In this document: piece by piece, positions 15,721 through 24,396 of the stretch
Numbering within the stretch: the stretch's first letter is position 1
Layout of the letters: each line of letters opens with the position of its first letter
NCBI GenBank assembly: GCA_002354035.1
Contig: DEKU01000011.1
Location: 1-44,344, forward strand
DNA length: 44,344 bases
Origin: Bacteroidales bacterium UBA2714
GTDB lineage: Bacteria; Bacteroidota; Bacteroidia; Bacteroidales; P3
Direction: 5' to 3'
Notes under the pieces: generated by a model
The model's database searches: none
Told to the model about the DNA's origin: nothing
What the model saw: only the letters and a program-made list of their open reading frames with translations
Program-made: the position numbers and the translations under genes

Positions 15721-18567
15721 TTAGTGGACGAACACTTTGACAGGTTTGTCGCTGCCGACGCGGACGAGGTAGATGCCGGGCTGGGGGAGACGGAAGGTGG
15801 GGTTGCCGTCGTGTTGGCTGCCGGCGGTGGCGATGGTGCGGCCCATGAGGTCGTAGATGGCCACGGGCTGGCCGTGGATGCCTTGAATGGTGAGGCTGAG
15901 GTGGCGGGTGAGGATGAGGTAGCCGCCGTCGGTGTTATTGTCGTCGATGCCGAGGGGTGTGCGGAAGTAGGCCACGAAGACGGAGTCTTGGGTGACGGTG
16001 AGGGTGCGGGGGTTGTCGGTGTTGTTGTCTTGCCATGCCTGGAAGCGGTAGCCGGGACGGGGGTAGGCGTGGAGGGTTATGGTCTCGTTGGGGTTGTAGA
16101 GGCCTTGGCCGGTTGCGCGTCCGCGTTCGTCATTGTCGGGGATGACGCAGATGTAGTACTTGCCGTTGTTGTCGGGGCAGCCGGTGAAGGTTATGTTGTT
16201 GCGGAAGCGGTTGCGTGCTTGTGTGCCCTGGATGGTGTCGGCGAAGGGGTCGGGGTTGACGGAGGTGCTGGAGTAGATGATTGACATTCTGTCAGATGTG
16301 TTGTGGGTGAGAAATTTGTCGTTGATGTAGGAGCGTGTGCCGGAGTTGTCGTCGATGGCTATGAGGAGGTTGTCGGTGCCGTTGTAGTAGAAGGGTGTCT
16401 GGAGCAAGATTTCGTTCCATCCTTCTTCGTATTGGACTTTGCCTTCGAACACGTGTGTGAGTTGGCTGACGGGCATGAGGGGTGTGGAGTCGTTGAAGTT
16501 GGCGAGTGTGGTGTTGGCCATGTAAATGGTGCATTTCTTTTTGGAGAGCGAGTTGGTGTTGGCGTAGTAGAGACTGATGGAGTTGATGGTCATGGGGCCT
16601 TGCATCTCGTCGGCGAGGAAGATTTGCTGGGAGTAGTTGTAGTCCTGTACGTTGGCGTAGGGGATACCGACACGTGATTCGCTTTCGCCGTTGTTGATTT
16701 CGAATGTCGAGGGGTTATTGCACGATTGGGTGGTGACTGAGGTGTAGACGCGCTCAGAGGAGTCGCGGAAGTTGTCGGCTTCGAGGTTGTAGAGTCCGAG
16801 CAGCTGGATTTCGTAGGTGGTGCGGGGTTGGAGGTTGGAGAGGGTGGCAGTGGAGGAGTTGACCCGCTTGTAGGTGAAGGCTTGGGAGGAGCCTTCGGGG
16901 CGGTAGCGGAGGGCGTAGGTGTCGAAGTTGCCGAGCCAGGAGAGGGTGATGGTGGAGGTGGTGGTGCGCAACACTTGGAGGTGGGAGGGTTTGGGGTGGT
17001 TGTTGTAGTAGAAGGTGACGGAGTCGCCGGGGTTGGAGATTTTGGTGATGGAGAAGGTTACGTCGGGGGTGCCGTCGGTGAGGTAGGGGTAGTAGGTGGA
17101 GGAGGGGGTGAATTGGGAGCGTGAGCGGCGTGGTGAGAAGTATGCGTTGCTGATGAGTCCGTTTTCTCTGTTGCTGTTGGAGTTGGGACGGAAAATCCAC
17201 ACCTCGTCGAAGTAGTCGCGGCCGTTGTAGCCGGCGTTGCCTTCATAGCGTGTGTCGACGCGGTAGATGAGGAGTCCGGAGCCGGGAAGAGCGGTTTCGA
17301 AGGTCTCGGAGTTGTCGCGGAATTCAACTACGTAGAACTGATCGGGGTGGGCGCTGGGGAAGCGGTAGGCGATGTTGCCGGGAGTGCTGTCGCCGATGGA
17401 GTGGACGGCGTAGGTGCCGGGGGTGGTGATGAGGGGGATGCTGTCGAGCCAGTTGCCGTATTTGTATTTGAGGTAGGCTCCCATGTGTTGGGGAGGGTTG
17501 CCGTTGTTGGCCATGAGGTCCCAGGAGCCGACGGGTGTGATGTCGGTGCCGCGGTTGTAGCGGTAGAGGTCGGGGGCGCCGAGTGAGTGGAACATTTCGT
17601 GGCAGAAGGTGCTGGTGCCGAAGTAGCTGCTGCCGGCGCCTTCGAGGGCGAGGTTGAAGGTGTTGACCCGTTTGTTGTTTATGGTGACTTCCTGGCCGTA
17701 GAGTTGCCATTTGTGGGGCCAGAGGAGGTCGCTCCAGTCGGCGGCGGGGCCTTTGACCACGACGTTGACGTTGTCGATGTAGCCGTCGTTGTCGCAGTCG
17801 AGATTCACGTTGGAGGGTACGGGTGCGGAGTCGTTAATCCAGTTGATGGCTCCGACGATGAGTTCGAATTCGCGGTCGCGGCGCTCGTCGTTGGTGGAGT
17901 AGCCGATGGTGTTGTATTCGGTGTAGGGCATGAAGTAGTCGCGCGGATGGGGGCAACGGTAGGAGCGGATGCTGTCGCCGTTGGGGGCTGGGGCATAGTG
18001 GGTGCGGATGGATAATTTGCCGTAGGAGGCGTGGCGGAAGTAGTTGTAGACGGAGACGGAGTTTTCGGATGAGGAGTCGGAGAACATGTGGTCGACGTTG
18101 GAGAGGGAGCGTGAGTAGGGTGTGTCGTCGGCAAAGCGGATGAAGATGACGAGGTTGCAGAAGTCGCCATGGTTGCGGCCACTGGTCTTGGGCTTTTCAA
18201 TGCGGAATTGTTCGGGTATATCCCAGTATTTGCGGCGTTGGAGCCATTGGTCGTAGGTGATGTCGAGGCCGGGTTTGATGCCGAGTTGGGCGGGGTCGAC
18301 GGTGCCCACGGGGTGGGCTGAGGGCTGGATGCCTTGGTCGGAGGCGGGGATGGCATAGACCCACCAGCCGCTGCGGGCCTGGACGATGGTGTAGTTTTGC
18401 GCATCGTGGAAACGGTGATAGCATTCGTCGCCGGTTACGAAGAAGTGGGCTGTGTCGCCATTGGGCTGGATTTTGTAGACAGCCATTCTTTCGACGTAGA
18501 CGGCGTGGGCGTTGAAGCAGCCAAGGATCATGGCTGCCAACAGGAGGATTCGGATTGGTAATTTCAT
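15721..18567 (-). CDS. Secreted M6-family metalloprotease with T9SS sorting domain
   Basis: A 948-residue secreted protein. A signal peptide ends near MILGCFNAHA. The catalytic domain has the zinc motif HEMFHSLGAPD (His323, Glu324, His327, Asp333; HExxHxxGxxD) and a later SWDLM turn, as in immune-inhibitor-A-type M6 peptidases. A fibronectin type III-like domain follows (about 520-615), then a beta-sandwich region. Next is a small repeat of the InlB B type (ITLHAYPRPGYRFQAWQD), and finally a type IX secretion C-terminal domain ending AIYDLMGRTIA, PQPGIYLVRVGSDKPVKVFVH. It should cross the outer membrane by T9SS and be surface-attached or released, degrading proteins. It is the last gene of a long minus-strand run, 24 bp after the MATE gene. 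Confidence 0.93.
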   Translation of the reverse strand: MKLPIRILLLAAMILGCFNAHAVYVERMAVYKIQPNGDTAHFFVTGDECYHRFHDAQNYTIVQARSGWWVYAIPASDQGIQPSAHPVGTVDPAQLGIKPGLDITYDQWLQRRKYWDIPEQFRIEKPKTSGRNHGDFCNLVIFIRFADDTPYSRSLSNVDHMFSDSSSENSVSVYNYFRHASYGKLSIRTHYAPAPNGDSIRSYRCPHPRDYFMPYTEYNTIGYSTNDERRDREFELIVGAINWINDSAPVPSNVNLDCDNDGYIDNVNVVVKGPAADWSDLLWPHKWQLYGQEVTINNKRVNTFNLALEGAGSSYFGTSTFCHEMFHSLGAPDLYRYNRGTDITPVGSWDLMANNGNPPQHMGAYLKYKYGNWLDSIPLITTPGTYAVHSIGDSTPGNIAYRFPSAHPDQFYVVEFRDNSETFETALPGSGLLIYRVDTRYEGNAGYNGRDYFDEVWIFRPNSNSNRENGLISNAYFSPRRSRSQFTPSSTYYPYLTDGTPDVTFSITKISNPGDSVTFYYNNHPKPSHLQVLRTTTSTITLSWLGNFDTYALRYRPEGSSQAFTYKRVNSSTATLSNLQPRTTYEIQLLGLYNLEADNFRDSSERVYTSVTTQSCNNPSTFEINNGESESRVGIPYANVQDYNYSQQIFLADEMQGPMTINSISLYYANTNSLSKKKCTIYMANTTLANFNDSTPLMPVSQLTHVFEGKVQYEEGWNEILLQTPFYYNGTDNLLIAIDDNSGTRSYINDKFLTHNTSDRMSIIYSSTSVNPDPFADTIQGTQARNRFRNNITFTGCPDNNGKYYICVIPDNDERGRATGQGLYNPNETITLHAYPRPGYRFQAWQDNNTDNPRTLTVTQDSVFVAYFRTPLGIDDNNTDGGYLILTRHLSLTIQGIHGQPVAIYDLMGRTIATAGSQHDGNPTFRLPQPGIYLVRVGSDKPVKVFVH

Positions 18568-18591
18568 AAACTGATGTGTTGGGATTATTTT

Positions 18592-19935
18592 TTATATTCT
18601 ACTGTATATTGATTTCTTGAGATATAGAGCCTGGAGGATGCCTCGGAGGGCGAGATATACCATGAAGGCGGTCCAGAGGATGTTGTTCCAGATGAAGGGG
18701 TCGGTGTGGTGGATGGGCAGGAGGAGTTTGCCAAGGTAGTATACGCCGAAGAAGGAGAGGGAGGCGATGATCATGCAGATGAGCATGGTGCGCGAGGCTG
18801 TGGCGCCGACATAGATGCCATCGAAAAGGAATGCCGCGAAGCCGCAGATGGGTATGATGAGTGTCCAGAAGAGGTATTGCATGGTGCCGTTGATGACGTC
18901 GGGTTGGTCGCTGAAAAGGCGCAGAATCCATTCGCCACCGATGGCATAGGCGGCGGTGAAGAGGATGGTGAGCGCCAGGCCCCAGCGCATGAGTAGTTTG
19001 ACGGTGAGGCGGAGGGAATGGCTGTCGCGGGCTCCGATGTAACGTCCCACCAGCGACTCGCCGGCGTAGGCGAAGCCGTCCATGATGTAGCTGAAGAGGG
19101 TGAAGAATTGCATGAGGAGGGCGTCGATGGCCAGCACTTGGGGGCTGATGCGGCTGCTGGCGGCGGTGATGAAGGTGAAGACGGTGGCCAGGCACACGGT
19201 GCGGAGGAAGATGTCGCCGTTGACTTTGAAGAAGGGTTTGAGGCTGTGCCAGGGCAGCGACTCTTTAAGGAGCGGGAGCAGACGGAAGGAGAGGGTGGTG
19301 CGGGGTTTGATGCGTTTCATTTCGCGATAGAGGAAACCGAGACCGACGGCGAAGCCGCTGTATTGCGCTATGACGGTGCCGAGGGCTACGCCCCGGATGC
19401 CCCAGTGGAGTAGCAGCACGAAAACAAGGCTGGAAGCGATGTTGACGCAGTTGAGGAAGATGGCAATCCACATGGGCAGGCGCGAGTTTTGCATGCCGAT
19501 AAACCATCCTTTCACCGCGTAGAGGCCAAGGGTGGCGGGGGCGGCCCATATCCTGACAAAGAAGTAGGCCATGGCCAGTTGCAACACTTCAGGTCCCCCC
19601 TTGAAAATGAGGAGCGTGAGACGGCTGATGGGCCATTGGAGCAGGATGAGGGCAAGGGCCACGGTCAGGGCTATGGTGATGGCACGGACGAAGATGCGGA
19701 CGGCCTCGTCGAAGTTGTTGGCTCCGTAGGCTTGGGCTGTGAAGCCGCTGGTGCCCATGCGGAGGAAGCCGAAGTTCCAATAGATGAGGTTGAAGATTTG
19801 TGTGCCAATGGCTATGGCACCGATATGGCTGGCGCTGAGCCGCCCAACAATGGCCATATCGACCATGCCAAGCAGGGGCACGGTGATGTTGGTGATGATG
19901 TTGGGCAGGGCCAGCGAGAGAATGCGTCGGTTCAT
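18592..19935 (-). CDS. MATE-family efflux transporter (DinF-like)
   Basis: A 447-residue inner-membrane protein with about 12 helices and MATE signatures: ALPNIITNITVPLLGMVDMAIVGRL at the start, FGFLRMGTSGFTAQAYGA, and GWFIGMQNSRLPMWIAIFLN in helix 5-6. Members exchange Na+ or H+ for cationic drugs or metabolites; the cargo is unknown. The start ATG overlaps the stop of the upstream Omp28 gene as ATGA (19932-19935), so the two are translationally coupled. Coupling of a MATE transporter to an Omp28 lipoprotein is worth noting, as it may link export of a small molecule to that module. Confidence 0.92.
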   Translation of the reverse strand: MNRRILSLALPNIITNITVPLLGMVDMAIVGRLSASHIGAIAIGTQIFNLIYWNFGFLRMGTSGFTAQAYGANNFDEAVRIFVRAITIALTVALALILLQWPISRLTLLIFKGGPEVLQLAMAYFFVRIWAAPATLGLYAVKGWFIGMQNSRLPMWIAIFLNCVNIASSLVFVLLLHWGIRGVALGTVIAQYSGFAVGLGFLYREMKRIKPRTTLSFRLLPLLKESLPWHSLKPFFKVNGDIFLRTVCLATVFTFITAASSRISPQVLAIDALLMQFFTLFSYIMDGFAYAGESLVGRYIGARDSHSLRLTVKLLMRWGLALTILFTAAYAIGGEWILRLFSDQPDVINGTMQYLFWTLIIPICGFAAFLFDGIYVGATASRTMLICMIIASLSFFGVYYLGKLLLPIHHTDPFIWNNILWTAFMVYLALRGILQALYLKKSIYSRI

Positions 19936-20759
19936 GGAACGAGGTCACACTGGACAACGTTAAGAATCTTGCGGCTTTCTTGGTCGGAGATGAAGGCCAC
20001 AAGATGGCAGTTGCCAGCAACACATTGTTCAGGGAGGTTGATGGGGAGATTGATGAAATATTTGCTGCCTTCGGTTTTGTCAACATCGATGGGGAACCCC
20101 CAGGCGTCGGTGTAGATGGTGCGGAGGACGTGGTTCTGGGCGTAGTCGTGGATGTCGCCACCGACATGAGTCTGTGTGGTGAGGATGTTGTCCTCGGTCA
20201 GCAGGAGGGTGAGGTTGAGGGGTTGGGAGATGGTTTGAAGGAATCCGATGTGGATTTCGGCCATGAGTAGGCCGTTGTTTGAGGCAGTGGACATGAGCAT
20301 GGAGACGGGGGGCTGGTAGGCGAGGATTTGATCCACTTTGTCGTTGATGCCGGAGAGGGGGTTGAAAAGGTCGCCGCGGTTGACCATGGCGGCCGGGAGA
20401 CCGGTGCTGGTGCCCACAAGGGTCTCGTACCATACGGTGCCGCCCTCAGTGCGAAGGTCGGGGTCGGAGCCCAGCGGACGGCCAAAGGCGCCGGAATGGA
20501 TGGCTACGGCCACAAGGTTGTCGCCGTAGTGGTTGAGCGAGGCGTGGATGACCTCGTCGGCATCGGGGCAATTGACACAACGGACGCCGGTGTATTTCTC
20601 AATCATGGCGCGTTGTATGTTTGGGATATTCTCGTGGCTTGGGAACCATTGTCCGGTGGCACCGGCGGGAACGGTGTAGCGGTCCTGCTCTATCTTGTCG
20701 CAGGAGGCGGTCAGAAACACGAGTGCACAAACGAGTGCGGTGAAGATTGTTTTTTTCAT
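19932..20759 (-). CDS. Omp28-related lipoprotein with thioredoxin-like CxxC
   Basis: A 275-residue lipoprotein: MKKTIFTALVCALVFLTASC has a lipobox ending in Cys20. The following EKYTGVRCVNCPDADEVIH matches the Omp28 pattern, in which a thioredoxin-like fold carries a CxxC (here Cys61-Val-Asn-Cys64). A beta-sandwich of about 110 residues makes up the C-terminal part. Omp28 was named as a Porphyromonas outer-membrane protein; a redox or thiol-binding role is inference from the CxxC. It lies 53 bp after the DUF6029 gene and overlaps the MATE gene. A TlpA thioredoxin two genes upstream could be its reducing partner. Confidence 0.88.
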   Translation of the reverse strand: MKKTIFTALVCALVFLTASCDKIEQDRYTVPAGATGQWFPSHENIPNIQRAMIEKYTGVRCVNCPDADEVIHASLNHYGDNLVAVAIHSGAFGRPLGSDPDLRTEGGTVWYETLVGTSTGLPAAMVNRGDLFNPLSGINDKVDQILAYQPPVSMLMSTASNNGLLMAEIHIGFLQTISQPLNLTLLLTEDNILTTQTHVGGDIHDYAQNHVLRTIYTDAWGFPIDVDKTEGSKYFINLPINLPEQCVAGNCHLVAFISDQESRKILNVVQCDLVP

Positions 20760-20812
20760 TGTCTGTTATTATTATGCGGAGAGGTGTCCGCAGTTGCTGG
20801 ATATGAAAGTGA

Positions 20813-22483
20813 TTAGAATGAGGTGGTGAGACTGAATGTCAAACCGTTGCTGGCAGGGACCTGACGGCAGACACCACCGATGCAGAGAAGGCCTTCGCGC
20901 TGTTTGCCGTAGCCGAGTTGCAGGCGGGTGGCGCCATGGTTGTAGCCGAGGCTTACGTTGTAGTAGTTGGCTTTGTTGCCATCGTGATAGCTGTATTGGT
21001 CGCTGAGGGAGATGAACCAAGCGCTGGAGAAGTTGTATTCGACAAGCCCCATAATCCAGTCGCCACAACGTTTGTCGTCGACGTCGGGATTGTATTTACT
21101 GTCGCTGCCCATCCATTCGGCTTCGAATCGGAGGACGTTCTTTTTGTTGATTTTCCATGTCAGGTCGGCTACGGCCACATGGTTGTGGTGGAGGTCGCCA
21201 TGGTGTCCCTCGACGATGGGGTTGAAGATTTGATAGCCGTAGGTGCAGGTGAGCTTGAGGGCGGAGCTGAGTTTCTTGGCCACTTCGATGGAGAGGTCGG
21301 TGTAGTAGAGGTCGCCGGTCTTGAACCAAGAGGAGGTGTAGCCGTCGGTGCCTGCGCCACCGATGGTGGTTGTGTCGAGGCCAGTGATGACGGCGCCGTT
21401 GATGTGGATGTCGGTGCCGTATTTGCCACCCAGGAGGGTGCCTTTCTTGATTTTGTACATCACGTCGCCCTGCAGGCCCATCTCGCCGGTGGTCTGTGTG
21501 GCGTAGGGATACATGTTGAGGAAGGCGTAGGTGTGCTGCTTGGTGATGGCGGGGATGTAGTTGATGTATAGCATCTCGCCACTTTCGTTGCGGGCCGATT
21601 TGAAGCACATGTTGTCTACGCGCTTGGCCTGGAGGTTGGCGCTAAAACCTTTCATCGAGTAGACGGCGTTCAGCATAAGGGCTTCGCCCTCACGATAGAT
21701 GTAGTTGTTCATGACGCTGGGGTCCTGCCCTTTGTGGGCATATTCGGCTTGAAGGCTCCAGTTGCCGTAGTTCATGTCCATGCGGACGGCTCCGGCTCCG
21801 ACGTTGAGGGGGAGATTGAGTTTGTAGCCGGGTTCGGGGCTGCTGATGAATTCGTCGGGTTCATATTTGCTGACAAACCCTGCGCCGAGGGTCATGCGGA
21901 ATTTGCTCTCGGCCATGGGGGTGATGATACTATTGAGGTTCACTTCTCCATCGACACCACGCACAAGGCCTTGGGTGTTGTAGTTCCAGTAGATGCGTTG
22001 TACCCCGGTGAGTGCTTTGATGGTGACACCCGGGAAGGGACGCAGGGCCACGTTCAAACCGCGCAAGGAGTTGTCAAGTCCAAGGTATCGGTCCTCGTAG
22101 GCACGCAGAATCATGCCGCTGCCGAATTGTTCGTAGAAGTTGCCTGCCGTGACGCTGATGAGGTCGTTCTGATAGCTGGCAAAGAAATTGGGGACACCCA
22201 TGCCCTGATAGCGGGCATTGAAGCCCAGCATGGGGTTCAGATAAGTCTCGAAACGCAAGCCGGCACTGAAGTTTCCGTTGGTGTAAAGAATATCGGCACG
22301 GCTGTTTGTGAGCAAACGCTCTGGCACATCGGAGGCACCGATGAGAGAGTCGGCATGGGATATCTGGCCATCTATCTGTATGTTTCCGGTGACGTGGCCT
22401 CCCATGATGCCTTGGGCCATGGCTGCAGGGGTTGCAAGCATCATCAAGGCCAACACGGGTATGGTTTTCCTGATGTTTGTCAT
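20813..22483 (-). CDS. DUF6029-family outer-membrane protein
   Basis: A 556-residue exported protein with signal peptide ending ATPAAMAQ. The mature part looks like an outer-membrane beta-barrel: alternating aromatic strands such as SAGLRFETYLN, FFASYQNDLISVTAGNFYEQFG and WFISLSDQYSYHDG, ending in SLTTSF with a terminal Phe. It matches my recollection of the Bacteroidetes family DUF6029, which commonly sits beside TlpA and Omp28 genes as it does here. The function is unknown; a channel or receptor for the neighbouring thiol proteins is a possible reading. The gene starts 39 bp after tlpA. Confidence 0.82.
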   Translation of the reverse strand: MTNIRKTIPVLALMMLATPAAMAQGIMGGHVTGNIQIDGQISHADSLIGASDVPERLLTNSRADILYTNGNFSAGLRFETYLNPMLGFNARYQGMGVPNFFASYQNDLISVTAGNFYEQFGSGMILRAYEDRYLGLDNSLRGLNVALRPFPGVTIKALTGVQRIYWNYNTQGLVRGVDGEVNLNSIITPMAESKFRMTLGAGFVSKYEPDEFISSPEPGYKLNLPLNVGAGAVRMDMNYGNWSLQAEYAHKGQDPSVMNNYIYREGEALMLNAVYSMKGFSANLQAKRVDNMCFKSARNESGEMLYINYIPAITKQHTYAFLNMYPYATQTTGEMGLQGDVMYKIKKGTLLGGKYGTDIHINGAVITGLDTTTIGGAGTDGYTSSWFKTGDLYYTDLSIEVAKKLSSALKLTCTYGYQIFNPIVEGHHGDLHHNHVAVADLTWKINKKNVLRFEAEWMGSDSKYNPDVDDKRCGDWIMGLVEYNFSSAWFISLSDQYSYHDGNKANYYNVSLGYNHGATRLQLGYGKQREGLLCIGGVCRQVPASNGLTFSLTTSF

Positions 22484-22522
22484 TTCTGTAGAAGGGGTGT
22501 ATGGATGGTTGACCTTAGTGAT

Positions 22523-23029
22523 TTATTTCTCCGATTCTGCTGCCACTTTTCTGACCACTTCGATCAGTTCCTCCTCGTCGCCTTCAACGTAGGAGGCATG
22601 TTGCCACACGATTTCGCCTTTGCCGTTGATGACAAATGTGTGAGGGGGATTGACCACATTCATGGCACGTTTGAAGTCCTGATTTTGGTCGATGTAGACT
22701 TCATATTCCCAGCCGTTCCCGTCGACGTGGGGCTTCACGCGCGAAGCACTGCGGGCATCGTCGATTGAGATGGCTACTATCTTCACGCCGGTCTCTTCTT
22801 GCCATTCGGGGTAGAGCTCTTTGATGGTGTTGAGCTCGCGGTTGCAAGGTTTGCACCATGTGGCCCAGAAGTTGACGATAATAGGTTTGCCATCGTTCTG
22901 TATGGCTGAGGTTTGAACAGAGGAGCCGTCGAGGGCTTTGAGGGTGATGTTTTGTGGCAGGGTTGCGTTCTGAGCCAGGGCTATGCCTCCGAGGGTCAGA
23001 CAAATCACAGATAAAAAGAATCTTTTCAT
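22523..23029 (-). CDS. TlpA-like periplasmic thioredoxin
   Basis: A 168-residue exported thioredoxin-fold protein. The signal peptide is MKRFFLSVICLTLGGIALAQ. The active site is WCKPC (Cys59-Lys-Pro-Cys62) in the setting VNFWATWCKPCNREL, the TlpA/ResA pattern. The cis-Pro lies in NVVNPPHTFVINGKGEI. Such proteins act as thiol-disulfide reductases in the periplasm, for cytochrome maturation or for keeping partner proteins reduced. No cytochrome gene is nearby; the close partners are DUF6029 and Omp28, so those are the likely clients. A gap of 79 bp separates it from the polyprenyl synthase gene, and it may start a new transcription unit, although no -7 box is clear. Confidence 0.92.
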   Translation of the reverse strand: MKRFFLSVICLTLGGIALAQNATLPQNITLKALDGSSVQTSAIQNDGKPIIVNFWATWCKPCNRELNTIKELYPEWQEETGVKIVAISIDDARSASRVKPHVDGNGWEYEVYIDQNQDFKRAMNVVNPPHTFVINGKGEIVWQHASYVEGDEEELIEVVRKVAAESEK

Positions 23030-23108
23030 GATAAGATGGATTTTGATGTTGTTTATTTTATTTTGTACTTAATAGGGTTTGATTATTGTATTGTTTATAA
23101 AAAACTTG

Positions 23109-23924
23109 TCATTGCAGGCGGAGCAGCGACTCCAGTGCCTGGCGGGCTGGGCTTTGGGGCAGCGGGAGCAGTGCGTCCGTGGCCAGTTGTCGATGGTGCT
23201 GGATAAGGTCGTCGGCATTCGACGAGCCGGGCATCTGTATGTCGTGGATGGTCTGGCTGTCGGCCAGGTCGTCGAGTATTTGGAACACTATGCCATAGTG
23301 GTACCCGAAGTTGTGCAGAGCCTGACGATAGGGAGCGGGGGCGGAAGAAGAAAGGGGCATGGCTCCAAGTTCGCAGCAGACGGCCATCAGCGAGGCCGTC
23401 TTTGAGCCTATGACATCGATGTAGACGTCCTGAGTTACACTCTTGCCCGAAGTCCAGTAGAGCTGAGCCAGTTCGCCGCGGCACATGGTGGAGACGACTT
23501 GTGCAACCATCAGCGAGGCTTGGTTGTCGCCAACAGTGTGGAGGAGCTGCATGACCTGTGCCAGATAAAAATCGCCGCACAGCACTGCCACTTGGTTGCT
23601 CCAGCGTTTGCGGACCGAATCATCACCCCTACGGCGGTCGGACTCGTCGACCACATCGTCGTGCATCAGGGTGGCGTTGTGTAGCAGTTCCATGGCGGTT
23701 GCCAGCAGGATGTGCCCCTGCTGGACGTGGCCGCATGCTTTGGCGGCCAGCAGCACCAGTGTCGGCCGCAGTTGTTTGCCTTGGTGTTGCCCCAAGTATT
23801 CCTCTACCTCGTTGAGCAAGCGGATGCTATTGCTGCCTCCCTCCCCACGGGTGTAACGGTCATATTCCTCTCTGAAAGCGAGGAACTCGGTGTGGATAGT
23901 TGACCGTATCTCGTTAATAGTCAT
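23109..23924 (-). CDS. Polyprenyl diphosphate synthase, C-terminally short
   Basis: A trans-prenyltransferase of about 271 residues that condenses isopentenyl diphosphate onto an allylic primer, for quinone side chains or lipid carriers. Both aspartate-rich motifs are present: DDVVDESDRRRG (about 89-100) and ILDDLADSQ (about 215-223), and GKQLRP is conserved. After the second motif the usual stretch with GKPxGxD and the helices behind it is missing: the protein passes directly to SNADDLIQHHRQL. It is therefore some 40-50 residues shorter than common homologues of about 320. The start at 23924 (MTINEI) is preferred to 23987, which would add 21 unrelated residues overlapping the thioesterase gene. 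Confidence 0.85.
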   Translation of the reverse strand: MTINEIRSTIHTEFLAFREEYDRYTRGEGGSNSIRLLNEVEEYLGQHQGKQLRPTLVLLAAKACGHVQQGHILLATAMELLHNATLMHDDVVDESDRRRGDDSVRKRWSNQVAVLCGDFYLAQVMQLLHTVGDNQASLMVAQVVSTMCRGELAQLYWTSGKSVTQDVYIDVIGSKTASLMAVCCELGAMPLSSSAPAPYRQALHNFGYHYGIVFQILDDLADSQTIHDIQMPGSSNADDLIQHHRQLATDALLPLPQSPARQALESLLRLQ

Positions 23925-23976
23925 TTTAGTTGTTAGTCTTATGTTGTTGTTTTCGGGCTTTGGCTCAAGGTTTCCG

Positions 23977-24396
23977 TCATTGGCCAAGATAGGAGCCCCT
24001 GGCTGTCACCACGGCCACTCGCCGATTCTGTCCATCGGTGATGTGGACGAGGAAAAGACAGGAGGTCCGTCCCTGTTTTATACATTCTGTTTCGGCGATA
24101 AGGGTGTCGTCTTTGGGCTGGGAGAGAAACTCGATGCTGCTGCCGGTGGTGACCCAGGCGATGGGCTTGTCCTGTTCGAGACAGATGCTGTTGGCGGCGG
24201 CCGCGAAGGCGAGGTCGGCCAGCGTGAACATGACGCCTCCCATCACAGCTCCCATGGCGTTGCGCAGTCCGGGCCCGATGGTCACACTGCAGCGGGCAAA
24301 CTGCTGCCCGACGGCTTCTATCACCACTCCGGTGGTTTCGGTGGCGTAGATGTCGTGGCCAAAGACTTGGCGTGCCTTATGCGTTAAATTCGTCAT
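23977..24396 (-). CDS. PaaI-type hotdog thioesterase
   Basis: A 139-residue hotdog-fold protein. The pattern NAMGAVMGGVMFTLADLAFAAAAN contains the G-x-x-M-G-G-x-x-x-x-L-x-D core of PaaI/acyl-CoA thioesterase-13 proteins, with the Asp as the probable catalytic residue. SSIEFLSQP and CIKQGRTSCLFLVHI follow as expected. It should hydrolyse acyl- or aryl-CoA thioesters in the cytoplasm; the substrate is unknown. Its first codons overlap the end of dapA by 20 bp in another frame, so expression is probably coupled. A phenylacetate pathway is not visible here. Confidence 0.88.
   Translation of the reverse strand: MTNLTHKARQVFGHDIYATETTGVVIEAVGQQFARCSVTIGPGLRNAMGAVMGGVMFTLADLAFAAAANSICLEQDKPIAWVTTGSSIEFLSQPKDDTLIAETECIKQGRTSCLFLVHITDGQNRRVAVVTARGSYLGQ

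Noticed and set aside
15721..18567. Many long plus-strand frames opposite the M6 protease and other GC-rich minus-strand genes
   Set aside because: They are Gly/Val/Glu-rich shadows of real genes created by codon bias.
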